The position numbers and the translations under genes are program-made. A DNA stretch of 64,000 bases from Pilasporangium apinafurcum (Eukaryota > Oomycota > Peronosporomycetes > Pythiales > Pythiaceae). Positions 44,759-55,607 of the stretch are shown piece after piece. Where the stretch lies: assembly GCA_001600495.1 (NCBI GenBank), contig BCKE01000020.1:84923-148922 (forward strand), in the 5' to 3' direction. Under the pieces are notes generated by a model. The model was given only the letters and a program-made list of their open reading frames with translations, made no database searches and was not told where the DNA came from. Numbering within the stretch: position 1 is the stretch's first letter; the number at the start of each line of letters is the position of its first letter.

Positions 44759-45223
44759 GCGTAAGACTAGTATGCAGGTTGTGTAAACATAAATGTAGAT
44801 GGTAAATGTATCGGTTAATTTTGGAGGATAGTAGCAGCGAAAAGAATGTCTACGATCATTGATAGTCAAAATGTAGTTGCTTTTGTTGGATACAACATGC
44901 TGTCGTGGATTGGATGTCTCATGTTGTCCATGGCTTTTCTGGTCTGTCAGGTTGTCCATTGTGCCTCCACTAGCTTCGGCTGTATTGTCGAGATATTCAA
45001 AGAAGCATATAGTCGACGAAAAAGATATTATCAAAAACGATGAGCTTTTCATTAAATAAAATAATTGTTGAGAAAACATCATCTACACATTTTCACAGTG
45101 TGCGAATTTGCAATAAACATACAAGACATGCATTTAACACTGAGAGGCTGGTCATTCGATTTCCGAGTCTTCGTGGTGGTTGAGGAATGTACTTGCTAAA
45201 GACTCGGGTCATATGTCGGAGGC

Positions 45224-45598
45224 ATGGACTCAGTTTTGACTGCTGCACCACAATTCTTCATCAAAAACAGTTTCTGGTTCGATTGGTGTATCGATGATGA
45301 CCATGACAGAGGGAAATCGAAAACACTAGTATGGCTATTGCGAAAAGAGCAGCGAATTGATCACAGCATATCTGTAAAGATAACGAACGAGCTGGACAAA
45401 CATTGCAAGGTCGTAATGAGGACCAATACAATGGTTTATGCTTGCTCGTCCAGCGTCTGCCTGCGTCTGGTCGTAATGAGGACTAACACGATGCAGATTG
45501 ATCCGAGAGAGTGTGGTTCACGCCGTTCATACCGTAATGAGGGTATGTTTTGTGCGCGATTAACACTCGCTTCAGCGTCCATCTCACCACTGCACTGA
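45224..45598 (+). CDS. 124-aa ORF of unknown function (copy 2)
   Basis: Same 124-residue product as the ORF at 18282-18656, no difference seen. ATG start, single exon, converges on the 504-aa gene. The VVMRTNTM phrase occurs twice. Whether it is translated cannot be judged from two almost identical copies. Confidence 0.35.
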   Translation: MDSVLTAAPQFFIKNSFWFDWCIDDDHDRGKSKTLVWLLRKEQRIDHSISVKITNELDKHCKVVMRTNTMVYACSSSVCLRLVVMRTNTMQIDPRECGSRRSYRNEGMFCARLTLASASISPLH

Positions 45599-45731
45599 TC
45601 TCTTTCGCTGTCTTTAGTAACTTCCACACCAATGGTGCAACTTTCTCTGCCGTGTCATCCGTTCTTGATCAATCGTAGTAGCTCTGTCAGTGTTTCGAGT
45701 CCTTTCGACACAAAACAAGAACCATAACTAC

Positions 45732-47246
45732 CTAGAGTAGCAATATTGCAAGGATGCTAAACAAGATAACCGCAGTAAACCAAAAGAACCTGATCGTCAT
45801 GTCTTCGATCACATCGACCAGTGGCCACAAGTTGGCTTCGAGCCATGCTTTAACATCTTCAGCTACTTTGACTATCTCATGAACAACAGCTCTTCTTTCT
45901 CTTCTCAGGAATTCATACCTGTTCTCCTCTGAAGTTTGCTGCGTTTCTAAACTTGACATCATCGGCTCGCTCATCTTGGCTTCTTTTCTCTTTTCTATTG
46001 CTAACTTGAGCGACAAGTGGTTGGACTCCACATATTCTGCCTTTGAGTTCTGCGTTTCGAGCATTCCAATATGATGACCTTGATCATCTGTGTTGTATTT
46101 GTATGGCGCTTGCAATTGTGTCACCAAAGCACCAATGGTTTTGAGATTGGTTCGATCAGTCATCGCCAATAACTCATCCTGTACGTGATCACAACCTTTA
46201 TCAACACCTCCTGACTCGTCCATTAGCATCACGCTGTCATATGACACGTAAAGTTGGGAATATTGCCGTCTCAAACTAGATGCCACAGGACGATATGCTT
46301 CATCAGCAATCATGTTCGAGCCATTACATGTTTCGCTCTCTAGTGTTTGATGCATGTGCAGATCTAACGGTTCATGGATTCCTTGTTGGCTTTCCTCTAG
46401 CTGCTCTTGATCGATCAAAAGTACACCATCGCTTCGACCAGATTGGACCTCCATTTTGTGAATCGAATACTTGAAATCAACTTGACATGGGGAGTTGGCA
46501 TGAAACTGGCTCGTACGTTGATCCACGTTGGCAGTGGCGATCGATGAAGCTTTTTCATTCGCTGGTTCATCATCTCCAAACACACTCGCTTTATGAGAAC
46601 TCCATACTTCTTGACAACATTCCTGTCGCTCATTTTGAGAATCGTTCATTTCCGTGTCGCCACGAAGCACTGACGAGATTCTCCACATTTCCGCTTTAGC
46701 CGCAAAGAGCACATCATGTGTCTTTGCCAACTCCCGTACGGCAAATGTTCGCATCTCATCGTGGACGTTGACTCGGACTTGCAGATTCTCATTCTCTTCT
46801 TCTAAATATCTCACGCGTTGAAGCAATCCTTCAATACGATCACCCCGACGTTCGTACTTGTCTTTCAACTGCAAATACCATACGTAGAGATCGGCAGCTT
46901 TAGTTTCAGCTCGACACAATGCGTCGCGGGTCGTCGCCAACGCTCGTTCATCATTTTCTCGTATTTGGTTCTGGGCGATACTTTCCTTTTGTAGTCTCTC
47001 ATTCTCCTGTTCGAGAAGGCGAATGCGTTCCTGCAACTCTTCATTATGGTATCCACGCTGTTCGTACACTTTGTTCATTAGACGAAGTGATTGGTCCAGT
47101 CTCTGGACGTCTTCCAATGCTTCATCCAGTAGCTGCACTACAGCTGGTGAGGAGAAGTTGATGCCACATTGATCGTACGCTCCAGTACTGCAGATCATGC
47201 CATTCGCCGATACGCTCACACAGACGGCACCAGCAACAGACGTCAT
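45732..47246 (-). CDS. 504-aa coiled-coil, tail-anchored membrane protein (copy 2)
   Basis: Counterpart of 16634-18148. The only amino-acid difference noticed from the first ATG on is Gly in place of Arg in STxAYDQ near residue 22. The N-terminal coiled coil (LQERIRLLEQENERLQKES) and C-terminal hydrophobic anchor are the same. Both copies are full length and open, so both could be expressed; the promoters differ because the arms end only about 60 bp upstream of the start codon. That means each copy lies behind a different upstream region: AT-rich spacer on the left, the DCTN6 promoter on the right. Confidence 0.8.
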   Translation of the reverse strand: MTSVAGAVCVSVSANGMICSTGAYDQCGINFSSPAVVQLLDEALEDVQRLDQSLRLMNKVYEQRGYHNEELQERIRLLEQENERLQKESIAQNQIRENDERALATTRDALCRAETKAADLYVWYLQLKDKYERRGDRIEGLLQRVRYLEEENENLQVRVNVHDEMRTFAVRELAKTHDVLFAAKAEMWRISSVLRGDTEMNDSQNERQECCQEVWSSHKASVFGDDEPANEKASSIATANVDQRTSQFHANSPCQVDFKYSIHKMEVQSGRSDGVLLIDQEQLEESQQGIHEPLDLHMHQTLESETCNGSNMIADEAYRPVASSLRRQYSQLYVSYDSVMLMDESGGVDKGCDHVQDELLAMTDRTNLKTIGALVTQLQAPYKYNTDDQGHHIGMLETQNSKAEYVESNHLSLKLAIEKRKEAKMSEPMMSSLETQQTSEENRYEFLRRERRAVVHEIVKVAEDVKAWLEANLWPLVDVIEDMTIRFFWFTAVILFSILAILLL

Positions 47247-47429
47247 CTGATTCCTCGAGTTTCTTTTGTATTTGCCGTGTTCAACCAACACACCGATAAT
47301 GAATTGATCTCAATTTATTCAAAAGAATCGTTTGACTTTCAAATACTTTAATCAATCCAATATTGAATTGCATAGCATGCAAATATTATCCCCAATTATT
47401 TTTTTAATTGCGAGTGAAAGGAAACAAGA

Positions 47430-47999
47430 ATGTCTGCACATGCAACCAATACGGTGCATGTGGCGGCCTTCGCAGCAGTCTGTGAAGAAGCGGAGCTGCT
47501 TGGTGCGATTACCATCGGCAGCAGAACAGCAGTGCACCCCAAAGGCCGCATTCATGCGCACACGGGACCGATTTCGATTGGTGAGCGGAATTTTATAGAA
47601 GATCGCGTGCTCCTGGAGAATTGTAGCGCTGGAGGGGGAGTGATGGTCATTGGCAATGGGAATCTCTTTGAGTCTGGGTGTACGATCCGCTCACAGAAAA
47701 TCGGCGATGGCAACTGGATTGAACCAAAGGCAGAGACACGCGTGGGATCGGTGATTGGGAACAACTGTGTCATCGGTAGTGGCGTCGTCATTGGAGAGAA
47801 CGAGGTCGTGCCGGACAACACCATCATCGTGTGCGTACAAGACGAGCACAACGTCAGCAAGCGCATCGTGCGTGCGCAAAAGGATTATCTGGTCAGAGCA
47901 CAGGAAACCATGCTCCAGAAATACGCGCAGACATTCATGGATCCAAAGAGCCTTTATGCGCTGGAGAAGAACCACCACCTTGTGCTGCCACAACCGTAG
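47430..47999 (+). CDS. DCTN6: Dynactin subunit 6 (p27), 189 aa, no intron
   Basis: Left-handed beta-helix protein built of hexapeptide repeats ([LIV]-G-x-x-x-x): LLGAITIGSRTAVHPKGRIH, IGERNFIEDRVLLENC, VMVIGNGNLFESGCTI, KIGDGNWIEPKAETRVGSVI, CVIGSGVVIGENEVVPDNTI. The order and the C-terminal helix (YAQTFMDPKSLYALEKNHHL) agree with DCTN6, part of the pointed-end complex of dynactin, the dynein cofactor needed for long-range minus-end transport. A length of 189 aa matches the animal protein (about 190). It starts 121 bp outside the inverted repeat and is divergent from the 504-aa gene. Confidence 0.92.
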   Translation: MSAHATNTVHVAAFAAVCEEAELLGAITIGSRTAVHPKGRIHAHTGPISIGERNFIEDRVLLENCSAGGGVMVIGNGNLFESGCTIRSQKIGDGNWIEPKAETRVGSVIGNNCVIGSGVVIGENEVVPDNTIIVCVQDEHNVSKRIVRAQKDYLVRAQETMLQKYAQTFMDPKSLYALEKNHHLVLPQP

Positions 48000-48132
48000 A
48001 CAGGTGATGTAACTGGGTAATACATGTATGAAACTATGGGTCGTTGGCAAAAATAACCTTCTGCTAGTATCCAAGTCCAGAAAGTGAAAGGTCGTAGATG
48101 GCAGCAACATTCCCACTGAGAGTACCGAAGCC

Positions 48133-48477
48133 ATGCGCTTGTGGTTTCTTTGTTTTCATGCAGCATTTGTGCATTTGCTTGGATTGCAACTCCAGGCACA
48201 TGCTGAAGAGCAAAGAGATCTACGCTTCCAAGTCCCTTTTTTGGTGCTACACGGTCAAGAGATCGATTTTGAGGTAACCCACGACCCACGAGTGAGGAAT
48301 GTGCCACCAGATATTGCGAGGTTTGGAACGAAGACTTTGAAAACACAAGTCGATACATATGGCATTGAAACGAGGTGTGATTCTTCAATACTGCTGTTGA
48401 TACAACCAACTAATCGTCTCGTGCACTTTGACAGCTTCAATGTGCGCTTCAAATTATTTGTGAAAACCATCGAGTGA
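48133..48477 (+). CDS. Putative small secreted protein, 114 aa
   Basis: ATG at 48133 opens a signal peptide (MRLWFLCFHAAFVHLLGLQL, then QAHA) followed by about 90 residues without a membrane helix. The mature part is rich in Val/Phe/Asp and has one Cys (ETRCDSSILLL). No RxLR, CHxC or CRN motif follows the signal, so it cannot be called an effector on motif grounds. Composition is ordinary and the single exon is uninterrupted. A spliced 3' extension is possible but none is evident. It could also be a chance ORF with a hydrophobic start. Confidence 0.4.
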   Translation: MRLWFLCFHAAFVHLLGLQLQAHAEEQRDLRFQVPFLVLHGQEIDFEVTHDPRVRNVPPDIARFGTKTLKTQVDTYGIETRCDSSILLLIQPTNRLVHFDSFNVRFKLFVKTIE

Positions 48478-48715
48478 CCAATGGAAAGTGTCACTGTGCT
48501 ATCATCATTTAAACAATCTGAAGGTCGGCTTACTGAAAGGGAATGCACTTGTGGGGTTTGCTCAAGTTAAAATATTCCAGTCTCAAAATATGGAATTTAA
48601 AATAATGTCAAATGATCGAAAGGAAGAAATCGTGACTTACAGAATGGCACGACAATTCAGCAAATCTTGGCAAAAATTAACATCTCTCGTATTTTGTTAA
48701 AGTTAAACCACGAAT

Positions 48716-50096
48716 TTAGTTGATGACACCACGTGCTTTGCCACAAGCAATGAATGCATCGACGGCTTTATCGACGTCTTCCAGGCTGTGTGCAGCAGAA
48801 AGTTGGACACGGATTCGCGCTTGCCCCTTTGGCACAACCTGCATCACGCACGAAAAAATACAAATACTTAATACACCACAGAGTTACGGATCAAGGATCA
48901 AAAGAAGAATTTACGAACCGGGTAGCTGAAGCCAACGACGTAAATGCCTTGTTTTAGCATGTCGTCTGCCAATTCTGACGCTAAGCGAGCATCACCAATC
49001 ATCACGGGTGCAATCGGGTGATCTCTGTGATGACGTACAGCGGATTTAGTATGACCTTGTTCTTTAGTTATGGATGATCATGAAAGCAGAAGCGAACGTA
49101 CCTGGAGCCCTTCAGCGTGAAGCCAGCTTCAGTCATTCGATCACGGAAGCGGTGTGCATTCGCACGAATCTTTTCGACATATTCGGTCGATTGAGTGAGC
49201 ATGTTAAATACCTTTAGCGACGCACCCACAACAGGTGGAGCCAGTGAATTCGAGAACAAGTACGGGCGCGCGCGTTGACGAAGAATATCAACGACCTCCT
49301 TTCGCCCTGTCGTGTACCCACCGGTACCACCACCCAGAGCTTTACCCAATGTCGAGTTAATCACATCAATTCGGCCCTGGACCCCGCAATATTCATCGCT
49401 ACCGCGGCCAGTCGCGCCAAAGAATCCTGTCGCGTGGCATTCATCGACAAACACTTGGGCATTATATTTGTCTGCGAGGTCACAGATGGCCTCTAGTGGG
49501 GCTACATCACCATCCATACTAAAGACACCATCGGTCGCAATCAATCGCGTACGACAGTGCTGCGTTTGCTGCAACTTCTCCTCAAGATCCTTCAGGTCCA
49601 TGTGCTTGAACCGATGGCGCTCCGCCTTGCACAATCGAATACCATCGATGATCGACGCGTGATTCAACTCATCCGTAATGATAGCGTCCTCGTTGTTCAA
49701 AATACCCTCGAAAAGACCAGCGTTAGCGTCAAAGCACGACGGGTACAGGATCGTATCTTCAGTGCCGTGGAAGTCGGAGATCACTTGTTCCAGGTGCTTG
49801 TGGATATCCTGTGTTCCGCAGATGAAGCGCACAGAGCTGAGACCAAAGCCACGCGTCTCCAACGCCTCTTGTGCCGCACGCACGACGTGTGGGTGGTTGC
49901 TTAGCCCCAAGTAATTGTTGGCACAAAAGTTTAGCACCGTTTGACCCTGCACAGTCACTTCGGCGCCTTGTGGAGACGAAATCACGCGCTCGTTCTTGTA
50001 GGTGCCGGCACTTTGGATAGCAACAAGTTCATCGCGCAGCCGGTCGACGAGTGCGTTCCGCTTGCTGGCAGCAGAGCTGAATGAACGACGAAGCAT
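48716..50096 (-). CDS. GCAT: Glycine C-acetyltransferase (2-amino-3-ketobutyrate CoA ligase), 407 aa, mitochondrial
   Basis: Exons 49102-50096, 48919-49024 and 48716-48838 join in phase (1224 nt). The enzyme cleaves 2-amino-3-ketobutyrate with CoA to glycine and acetyl-CoA, the second step of threonine breakdown. The alpha-oxoamine synthase hallmarks are complete: [69 protein letters not shown], and the PLP-binding Lys in [16 protein letters not shown] (about residue 252). The C-terminus [20 protein letters not shown] is also standard. The start chosen ([20 protein letters not shown]) gives an Arg/Ser-rich amphipathic mitochondrial targeting peptide. The upstream frame has only a TTG. Confidence 0.95.
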
Positions 50097-50557
50097 TTCG
50101 GAATGTTGTTTTGTACGGTTGTTATGAGCTGCTTGGGGAACTTTGGTGATTGGAGCTCTGGGCCTACAAATAGACAGACCCAAGTTCAAGTTCCACCAGT
50201 AAAAAAGTAGCAGAAGTGGTATTATTTCATGTGGAGCTCATCTATACAACATGATTATCATTTTGACGGAAAGAGCATTTTTTAACATATTTAAGTAGTA
50301 TTTTACTGAAATATTGTAATTATTAGTAATAATTAAGTACAAATTATGTGTTGGTTGTGAAATGCATTGCTGCTATTAATGATGTGGATCACCTTATTTT
50401 CGTAATGCAAAAATATGATGTGGTCCACTTAAAAAACTTTGATGAGCATCAGACTAGGTCACGGGTGGATGGCTGGTGGCCAAAAGAGGTCGAAAGGACG
50501 TAATCGCCTCGACACTTTTGCCGCGCAGATTCCATACGATATAGCGTCTCTGTAGCC
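50097..50557. other. AT-rich divergent promoter region between GCAT and HEATR3 genes
   Basis: 461 bp, very AT-rich at 50280-50350 (TATTTAAGTAGTATTTTACTG), then a more GC-rich leader before the HEATR3 start codon. No ORF or RNA gene recognised. Confidence 0.5.
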
Positions 50558-52996
50558 ATGGGGAAGACGAAGAAGTTGCGCTCCACGAGCCACAAGAAAC
50601 AGATGCCACCCACGGGTGGCCCTACGCGCGCAGAGATCGAAGCGGCGCAGGAAGACTACAGCATGATGGAACCTGATGACGCCCAAGTCTTCAAAGGCGT
50701 GAGTGCAAGCAATATATATGGGACCTCATCATGCATTCATTCACTAATCATTCTTGTTTTGCTATTAGCTGGTTGATCTGCAAGGTTCAGTACGAGAAGC
50801 GACGTGTGTGGCGCTGGCGACTATGTTTGGCGACATCGTTGATAACGACGAACAAGAGAAGAAAATCCGCGAGAAACTGCAGAAAATGGTCGACGCCGGT
50901 CTGCTGAAGAAGCTCATCCCGCGCATGGTCGATCCCATGAAGATGGTGCGTCTGCACGCACTCGGCGCACTGCGGTATGTTGGCATCCTTGGTTTCATAT
51001 ATTCATGACATGGCTTCAGTCATTTATGCAGGAGACTTAGTTTGGTTCTCTTTATTGTATAACAGCAACATCAGTGTGACTGGCGGTCTCGAGATCTGCG
51101 AGCTCCTGACTACACAAAATGTGATCACACCGCTTGTGAAACTCATTTCGGAGAACGCGACCGACGAGAACTTTGAACAAAACGATTTGCACGCGATGCA
51201 GCTGCTGGAACAGGCCGTGGCGCTGCTCGCGAATCTCTGCGAGAGTTGTCAGGGCGCGATCAACGAGCTCACGCAGGGCAACTTACTGGACCCGATCATG
51301 CGCATTGCTGCAAAAGGACGCACACATTTGGCGCTGCATCTCGAAACATTAAAGTTGTTGCTGCTGATCACAGAAAGCAATCCGACGCTGAATGAGATCT
51401 TTGGACAGAATAGCGCGTACCAGCAAATGATTGGAGACATTGTGAGGAGCGATCAGGAGACGCTGCATGTCCGTTTGCTGGCTGTGGGTATTGCCATGAA
51501 CGTGCGTGCGATTATGCAGGTGGAAGCGAACGTGGCACAGCTGCTACCGATCATTGAGCGTGCACTGGCGTTTGACGCAGTGACAGTCGTTCAGTTGGCG
51601 CAGCAGGTGACAGAGAACTGGCAATTGGTGCAACAATCTGTTCTCGACGACAAGGTACATGAACAGCACAACGATACGTTTAGTGATGGAGAGTGATCTA
51701 ATTTTTGTGTGTTTTATCGCTGTAGGATGTTGATGACGACACATTGACGGCTGAAGAAGAGCAGCAGATCATGAATGCACAGATGAAATATCGTACCTGG
51801 AAAGACAATGTGCAGACGCTCAACTTGGCACTGGAATTGGTCGCAGATCTCGCTATCACTGGGGACGACAGTAAGGAACATGATAACCAGCCGTCTTTAT
51901 TGTATTGTGAGTCTGATCAAGTGGCGTTATTGTGTCTGTCATCTGGTGAGTATAGATGAGGCCGAAGAAGAATGGGGGAGTGATGATGAAGACGCGATGG
52001 AAGAATATGCTGCCACGCATATGGAAATGGGCGAATTGAGCCTCGGCGGTGGTAGTCCTGTCGCAAGTGCCTTGAGCGCGAGCCAGATCTTCTCACTCTG
52101 TGTCGCGATTCTGCAAGGCCTGGTCTCAATCCCGCCGCTCCCCGTTCGAGTAATCGGTATGGTGCTCATGCCATATTTTATTGTTCTCATTGGTTCAGTT
52201 GTGTGAAATGCAAAGGCTTATGCTTTCTTTTGCTTCAATCCATAGCCTATGATTTTGAAAAGATGCGCATCCGCGTCTGCAATGCGCTCAACAATCTCTT
52301 ACAGACCGTATCATGGGAAGGTAAGCACTACGCAAACGTAATGCAGTTGGCCATTTCCAATCGATCCACTCACGTCCTCCTCCCATGCATTACTTTCAAG
52401 CAGTGATGGGCGACAACGTGGTGCCGCAAGTGTTTCGTCATTTCTGCACACTCTACGGCAATGTAAAGACCGAGTCATCTGCGCAGCCGTTTAATTTCGA
52501 AAGCAGCTCCACGAACGATATCGAAGTGGCAGCCACATCGGCGATGTGGTCGGCGCTGCGCCGTGCGTCCTCCGAGGGCAAAGACTTGGTGATCACGCCT
52601 GACGACGCGAATTTGATCATGACAAGTGCTTTGCAATCGCAATCGACTGAAACGCGGATGAACACGGTCGGCATGATCGGCTGTGTGGGTAAACGCAGCA
52701 AGGTTTCACAGGAAATTGAGGTCATTGGCCGCTGTTTGCTTTCGGCATTAAACGATGCGAGCGTCGAGGTTGTTGCAGAAGCTTTGAACGCAGTGTTTGA
52801 TGTCTACGGCGACGAAACATTCGACGACAGTTTCCGGAATCTCCAGTTTCTCAGCGGCTTGGAACGCACATCGACGAGCTTGAAAGCGAAAATTCGCGCC
52901 GAACAGAAGCAAATGGACCGCGATTTGGTCGCACACTTGAAGGAAACGCAGCTGAACCTCGTACGATTTATTAAATACAAGAAGAAGCACTTGTGA
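50558..52996 (+). CDS. HEATR3: HEATR3/Syo1-type 5S RNP transport chaperone, 649 aa, seven exons
   Basis: Exons 50558-50698, 50769-50974, 51066-51654, 51726-51870, 51956-52156, 52246-52320 and 52404-52996 join in phase (1950 nt). Syo1/HEATR3 carries uL18 and uL5 together to the nucleus and helps build the 5S RNP of the large subunit. The N-terminus has the basic nuclear signal (MGKTKKLRSTSHKKQ) followed by ARM/HEAT helices (LVDLQGSVREATCVALATMF, GLLKKLIPRMVDPMKMVRLH, LLEQAVALLANLCESCQGAI). A large acidic loop sits in the middle (DEAEEEWGSDDEDAMEEY), as in Syo1, and the C-terminus ends in HEAT helices and a basic tail (RFIKYKKKHL). Domain order and length agree with the family. Confidence 0.9.
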
Positions 52997-53180
52997 CAAT
53001 TTTCGGAGGAAAAACGGTTAGTGGGCGTAAGTATAGAGAATAACAACAAGATAGGCTGAGTTGCTGATGGTGATAATGACGAACAACGATTTGTGTGAGT
53101 GTGGTATGCCTGGTCTTGTTCTTGTCGAGTAGTTGAATAGATTATATAGAGGTAAAGTCGACGTATCGCCATATTTGGTC

Positions 53181-53576
53181 CTAGGAAATATCGTCTTCAG
53201 TTGGATCGTAGAGTTGCGTACGTGAACAACGATACCCGAGTGAGATCAAGCGTTTGGCTGCTCGACCGGTTGAAAAGGCAATAGGTTCCTGTGCCCAATA
53301 GGAAATGTTGCCCAAGATGGGGCCGTCGATGTAGTAGCGGATCCCAGTCTCTGCAAAGACGTCGTCGATACAACTAGGTATAGCGTACTTACTACTAGTG
53401 CTGCTTGAGGTCGTGCTAACGACGGCACTGGACGCTGTGGTCGTGTTACAGACGCATTCGATTAGACTTGGATGCCCATCAACATACAAGGGCTTTAACC
53501 AGGAAATTCCAAACAAAATGATCGATACGCTGGTCACTATAAACCGAGAGATGATGAAGGCGGCGGCAAATCTCAT
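53181..53576 (-). CDS. Signal-anchor membrane protein, 131 aa
   Basis: From the ATG at 53574-53576, a long hydrophobic N-terminal helix (AAAFIISRFIVTSVSIILFG) is followed by a 95-residue lumenal or extracellular part with four Cys, a Ser/Thr-rich linker (SSAVVSTTSSSTSSK) and the closing stretch RRY-like SLGYRCSRTQLYDPTEDD. The frame continues 11 codons upstream but only with GTG. Cys spacing could allow two disulfides. No family recognised; likely type II orientation because basic residues precede the helix. Confidence 0.6.
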   Translation of the reverse strand: MRFAAAFIISRFIVTSVSIILFGISWLKPLYVDGHPSLIECVCNTTTASSAVVSTTSSSTSSKYAIPSCIDDVFAETGIRYYIDGPILGNISYWAQEPIAFSTGRAAKRLISLGYRCSRTQLYDPTEDDIS

Positions 53577-53791
53577 TTCTTTGAAGGTCTTTTCATCCAC
53601 TAGGCACACAGGTTGTCGAAAATAGCGACCTATGAAGTGACCGCTTGGAGACGCTTACTGACGCTGATGGTTCGTTTCTTCCATGTGCGTCGCTTTGGTA
53701 GCAACCACCAGAGCCTGTTTTGTATTCTATCATTCTCGGCAGCATTAATTCTGCGTACTCTCATTGCTTTGTTGCTTGTCATTGAGACAAA

Positions 53792-55491
53792 ATGCAGTTT
53801 ACACCTCAACAACTCGTCGGAGCTGGGAGATACGCCCCATGCACACGTATCGGCAACTGGAACGAAGACCGCATGTTGGAAGAAGCGCGAATGCAGGAGT
53901 TCCAGCTTCGCAAGCAACAAGGATCGCTGTTGGCCTCACACAAGCAAAAACATGATTTCTTGCATCAGCGCGCGCCAAGATCGTTCGATTCTTCAGGGAT
54001 TTTGCATTTCAATTTTGCTGTGGGGGTCAATCACCTCGAATCGGGTGGATTACTGGTATGTAATGTGTTTGAAGAAACTCCGTCGGTTGGCTCTGGCGAG
54101 TATTTGATCACAGTCACTACTCCCACGCAAAGCAAATCCACCATGGCACGCAATACGTTCCGCATTCTCTCGCCACAGGCATGGAAAGAGAGTCTCGCGA
54201 GTGGGGAATCCTTCGATTACACTGTTAATGGCCCAACGCTTTGTTACGGCGAGCCATTCTTGCTTATGTGCAACGAAGCGCTACTGGTGGACGACAAGAG
54301 TGTGTTGATGAAACCGCCGCTCTTCCTCAAATCGGGTCTGAAAACTGAGCGGTCGATGAGCCCCATCACGTACAATCAGCGGATCTGGCTGGGTCCAGAT
54401 GCCGATAGCAGTGCACTTTGGACATGCGTACCTGCTGATCTTGCCAGGACGGAAAAAATGCTGGCTTCGGGCAAACCGGTGCATGCCACAGATCAGATTG
54501 CGATTGTTCACAAAATGACCGGTCAACCGCTCTACGCGGAGAGTAAGAATAAGCAGCCGACTGACTATGGCGTTGAGCTTGAAGTATGTGCATTCGGAGC
54601 AAAAACGGCGGGGAAGCAGCATAACTTGATGGCAGAGGAACTCGGGATGCGAACGGCCGACACCGAAGGACGAGTTCAACTAGCGCCAAACATCTGGATG
54701 TTTCTACTAGCTAACTCGCCCGGAGAGGCGAAAGATGAACGCAATCTTCCCAGTATGGGGTATCCAGCCACCGTGGCGAGTGTTATCCAGCGATGTTTGA
54801 TGGTCGAAAGCTTGTACTCGTTTCGCGCGGCTCTCGTGGGGCTCATGCGTATAGAGATGAAAGGATCAGGGCATCTCAATCGTGAAGAAACAAAGTGGTT
54901 TCTCAAGCAATTTCATCTCCCGTTGCGTGACGAACACCTAGATCTGCTCTTTGATTCTTTTGACAAGGTATGAGGCTCCATCGCATTTTTTATTCCATGA
55001 TGCGTGCTGGTATTTTCAATGAGGCTGAATAATTTTATCCTTTGATTGTTCACAGCGACACACAGGCCATTTTCCGCTCCAGAGCCTCTTAGACGCGCTT
55101 TGCCTGCCTGTCTCACCGACTCGAAAGGCGGCGATCAACGCCACCTATGATCGGCTCGTCCAGCACGCTCCGGACGGCAAACTCACACTTGCGGCGATCT
55201 GTGAGATGTACGATCCTTCGATTGATTCACGCGTCGGTGCCAAGCAAATCACTACCGCTGAAGCCGTAGCAGCATATCGTGGGCTTTGGATGGTTTCAAG
55301 CCAGGTACAATATCCTTTCATTTTGATTTTCAGCTACATAACGACCAATTTCCTCGCATCTCATTTCTTGCTGTGTTTTGCAGACGGCTGAGATTACACG
55401 CGCCGAATTTCTTGAAGTGTACTCGAATATTTCGATGGCGGTAGTCAATGACGATAAATTCTACCAAATACTTGAGGAGAGCTGGAAGTAA
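53792..55491 (+). CDS. CFAP161: CFAP161-like flagellar microtubule-inner protein with EF-hand-like extension, 510 aa
   Basis: Exons 53792-54967, 55056-55304 and 55384-55491 join in phase (1533 nt). CFAP161 lies inside the axonemal doublet microtubules. The N-terminal motif CTRIGNWNEDRMLEEARMQE corresponds to the conserved RxGNWNEDxxLEE of CFAP161, and further blocks follow (LHFNFAVGVNHLESGGLLVC; ARNTFRILSP; PTLCYGEPFLLMCNEALLVD; NIWMFLLANSPGEAKDERNL). Animal CFAP161 ends after about 300 residues. Here about 170 more residues follow, with helix-loop-helix units (MKGSGHLNREETKWFLKQF; FDSFDKRHTGHFPLQSLLDA) that look like degenerate EF-hands, as in other stramenopile axonemal proteins. Presence of this gene implies a flagellated stage. 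Confidence 0.88.
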
Positions 55492-55607
55492 ATGAATATC
55501 TCAAACTCCCAACGGCTGTGAAATCTACAAAAGCAAGTGAATGGATTTATGCGTGGTATATGGAAAGGAGAACTCCTGCTTCAAGAGCAATCTACATGCA
55601 TATTTGT

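Larger units (their letters stand above)
44985..47308 (-). repeat. Right arm of the 2.3-kb inverted repeat
   Basis: Reverse complement of 16574-18895 with only a handful of substitutions, clustered at the outer end (47140-47308). The inner edge is at 44985; to its left the sequence is unrelated to the left locus and belongs to the 3' flank of the Cys-rich paralogue B. The two arms point at each other across 26 kb. Pairing between them could drive inversion of the interval or gene conversion between the copies. Confidence 0.92.

Noticed and set aside
44846-45043. 65-codon plus ORF with a hydrophobic helix crossing the arm boundary
   Set aside because: Lies in the 3' flank of paralogue B, ends inside repeat DNA, and has no splice partner; a chance ORF is more likely.
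44708-45082. 124-codon minus ORF across the inner edge of the right arm
   Set aside because: It only continues the arm frame by chance into the 3' flank of paralogue B; composition is Ile/Thr/Tyr-rich without any domain, and it overlaps the end of that gene antisense.
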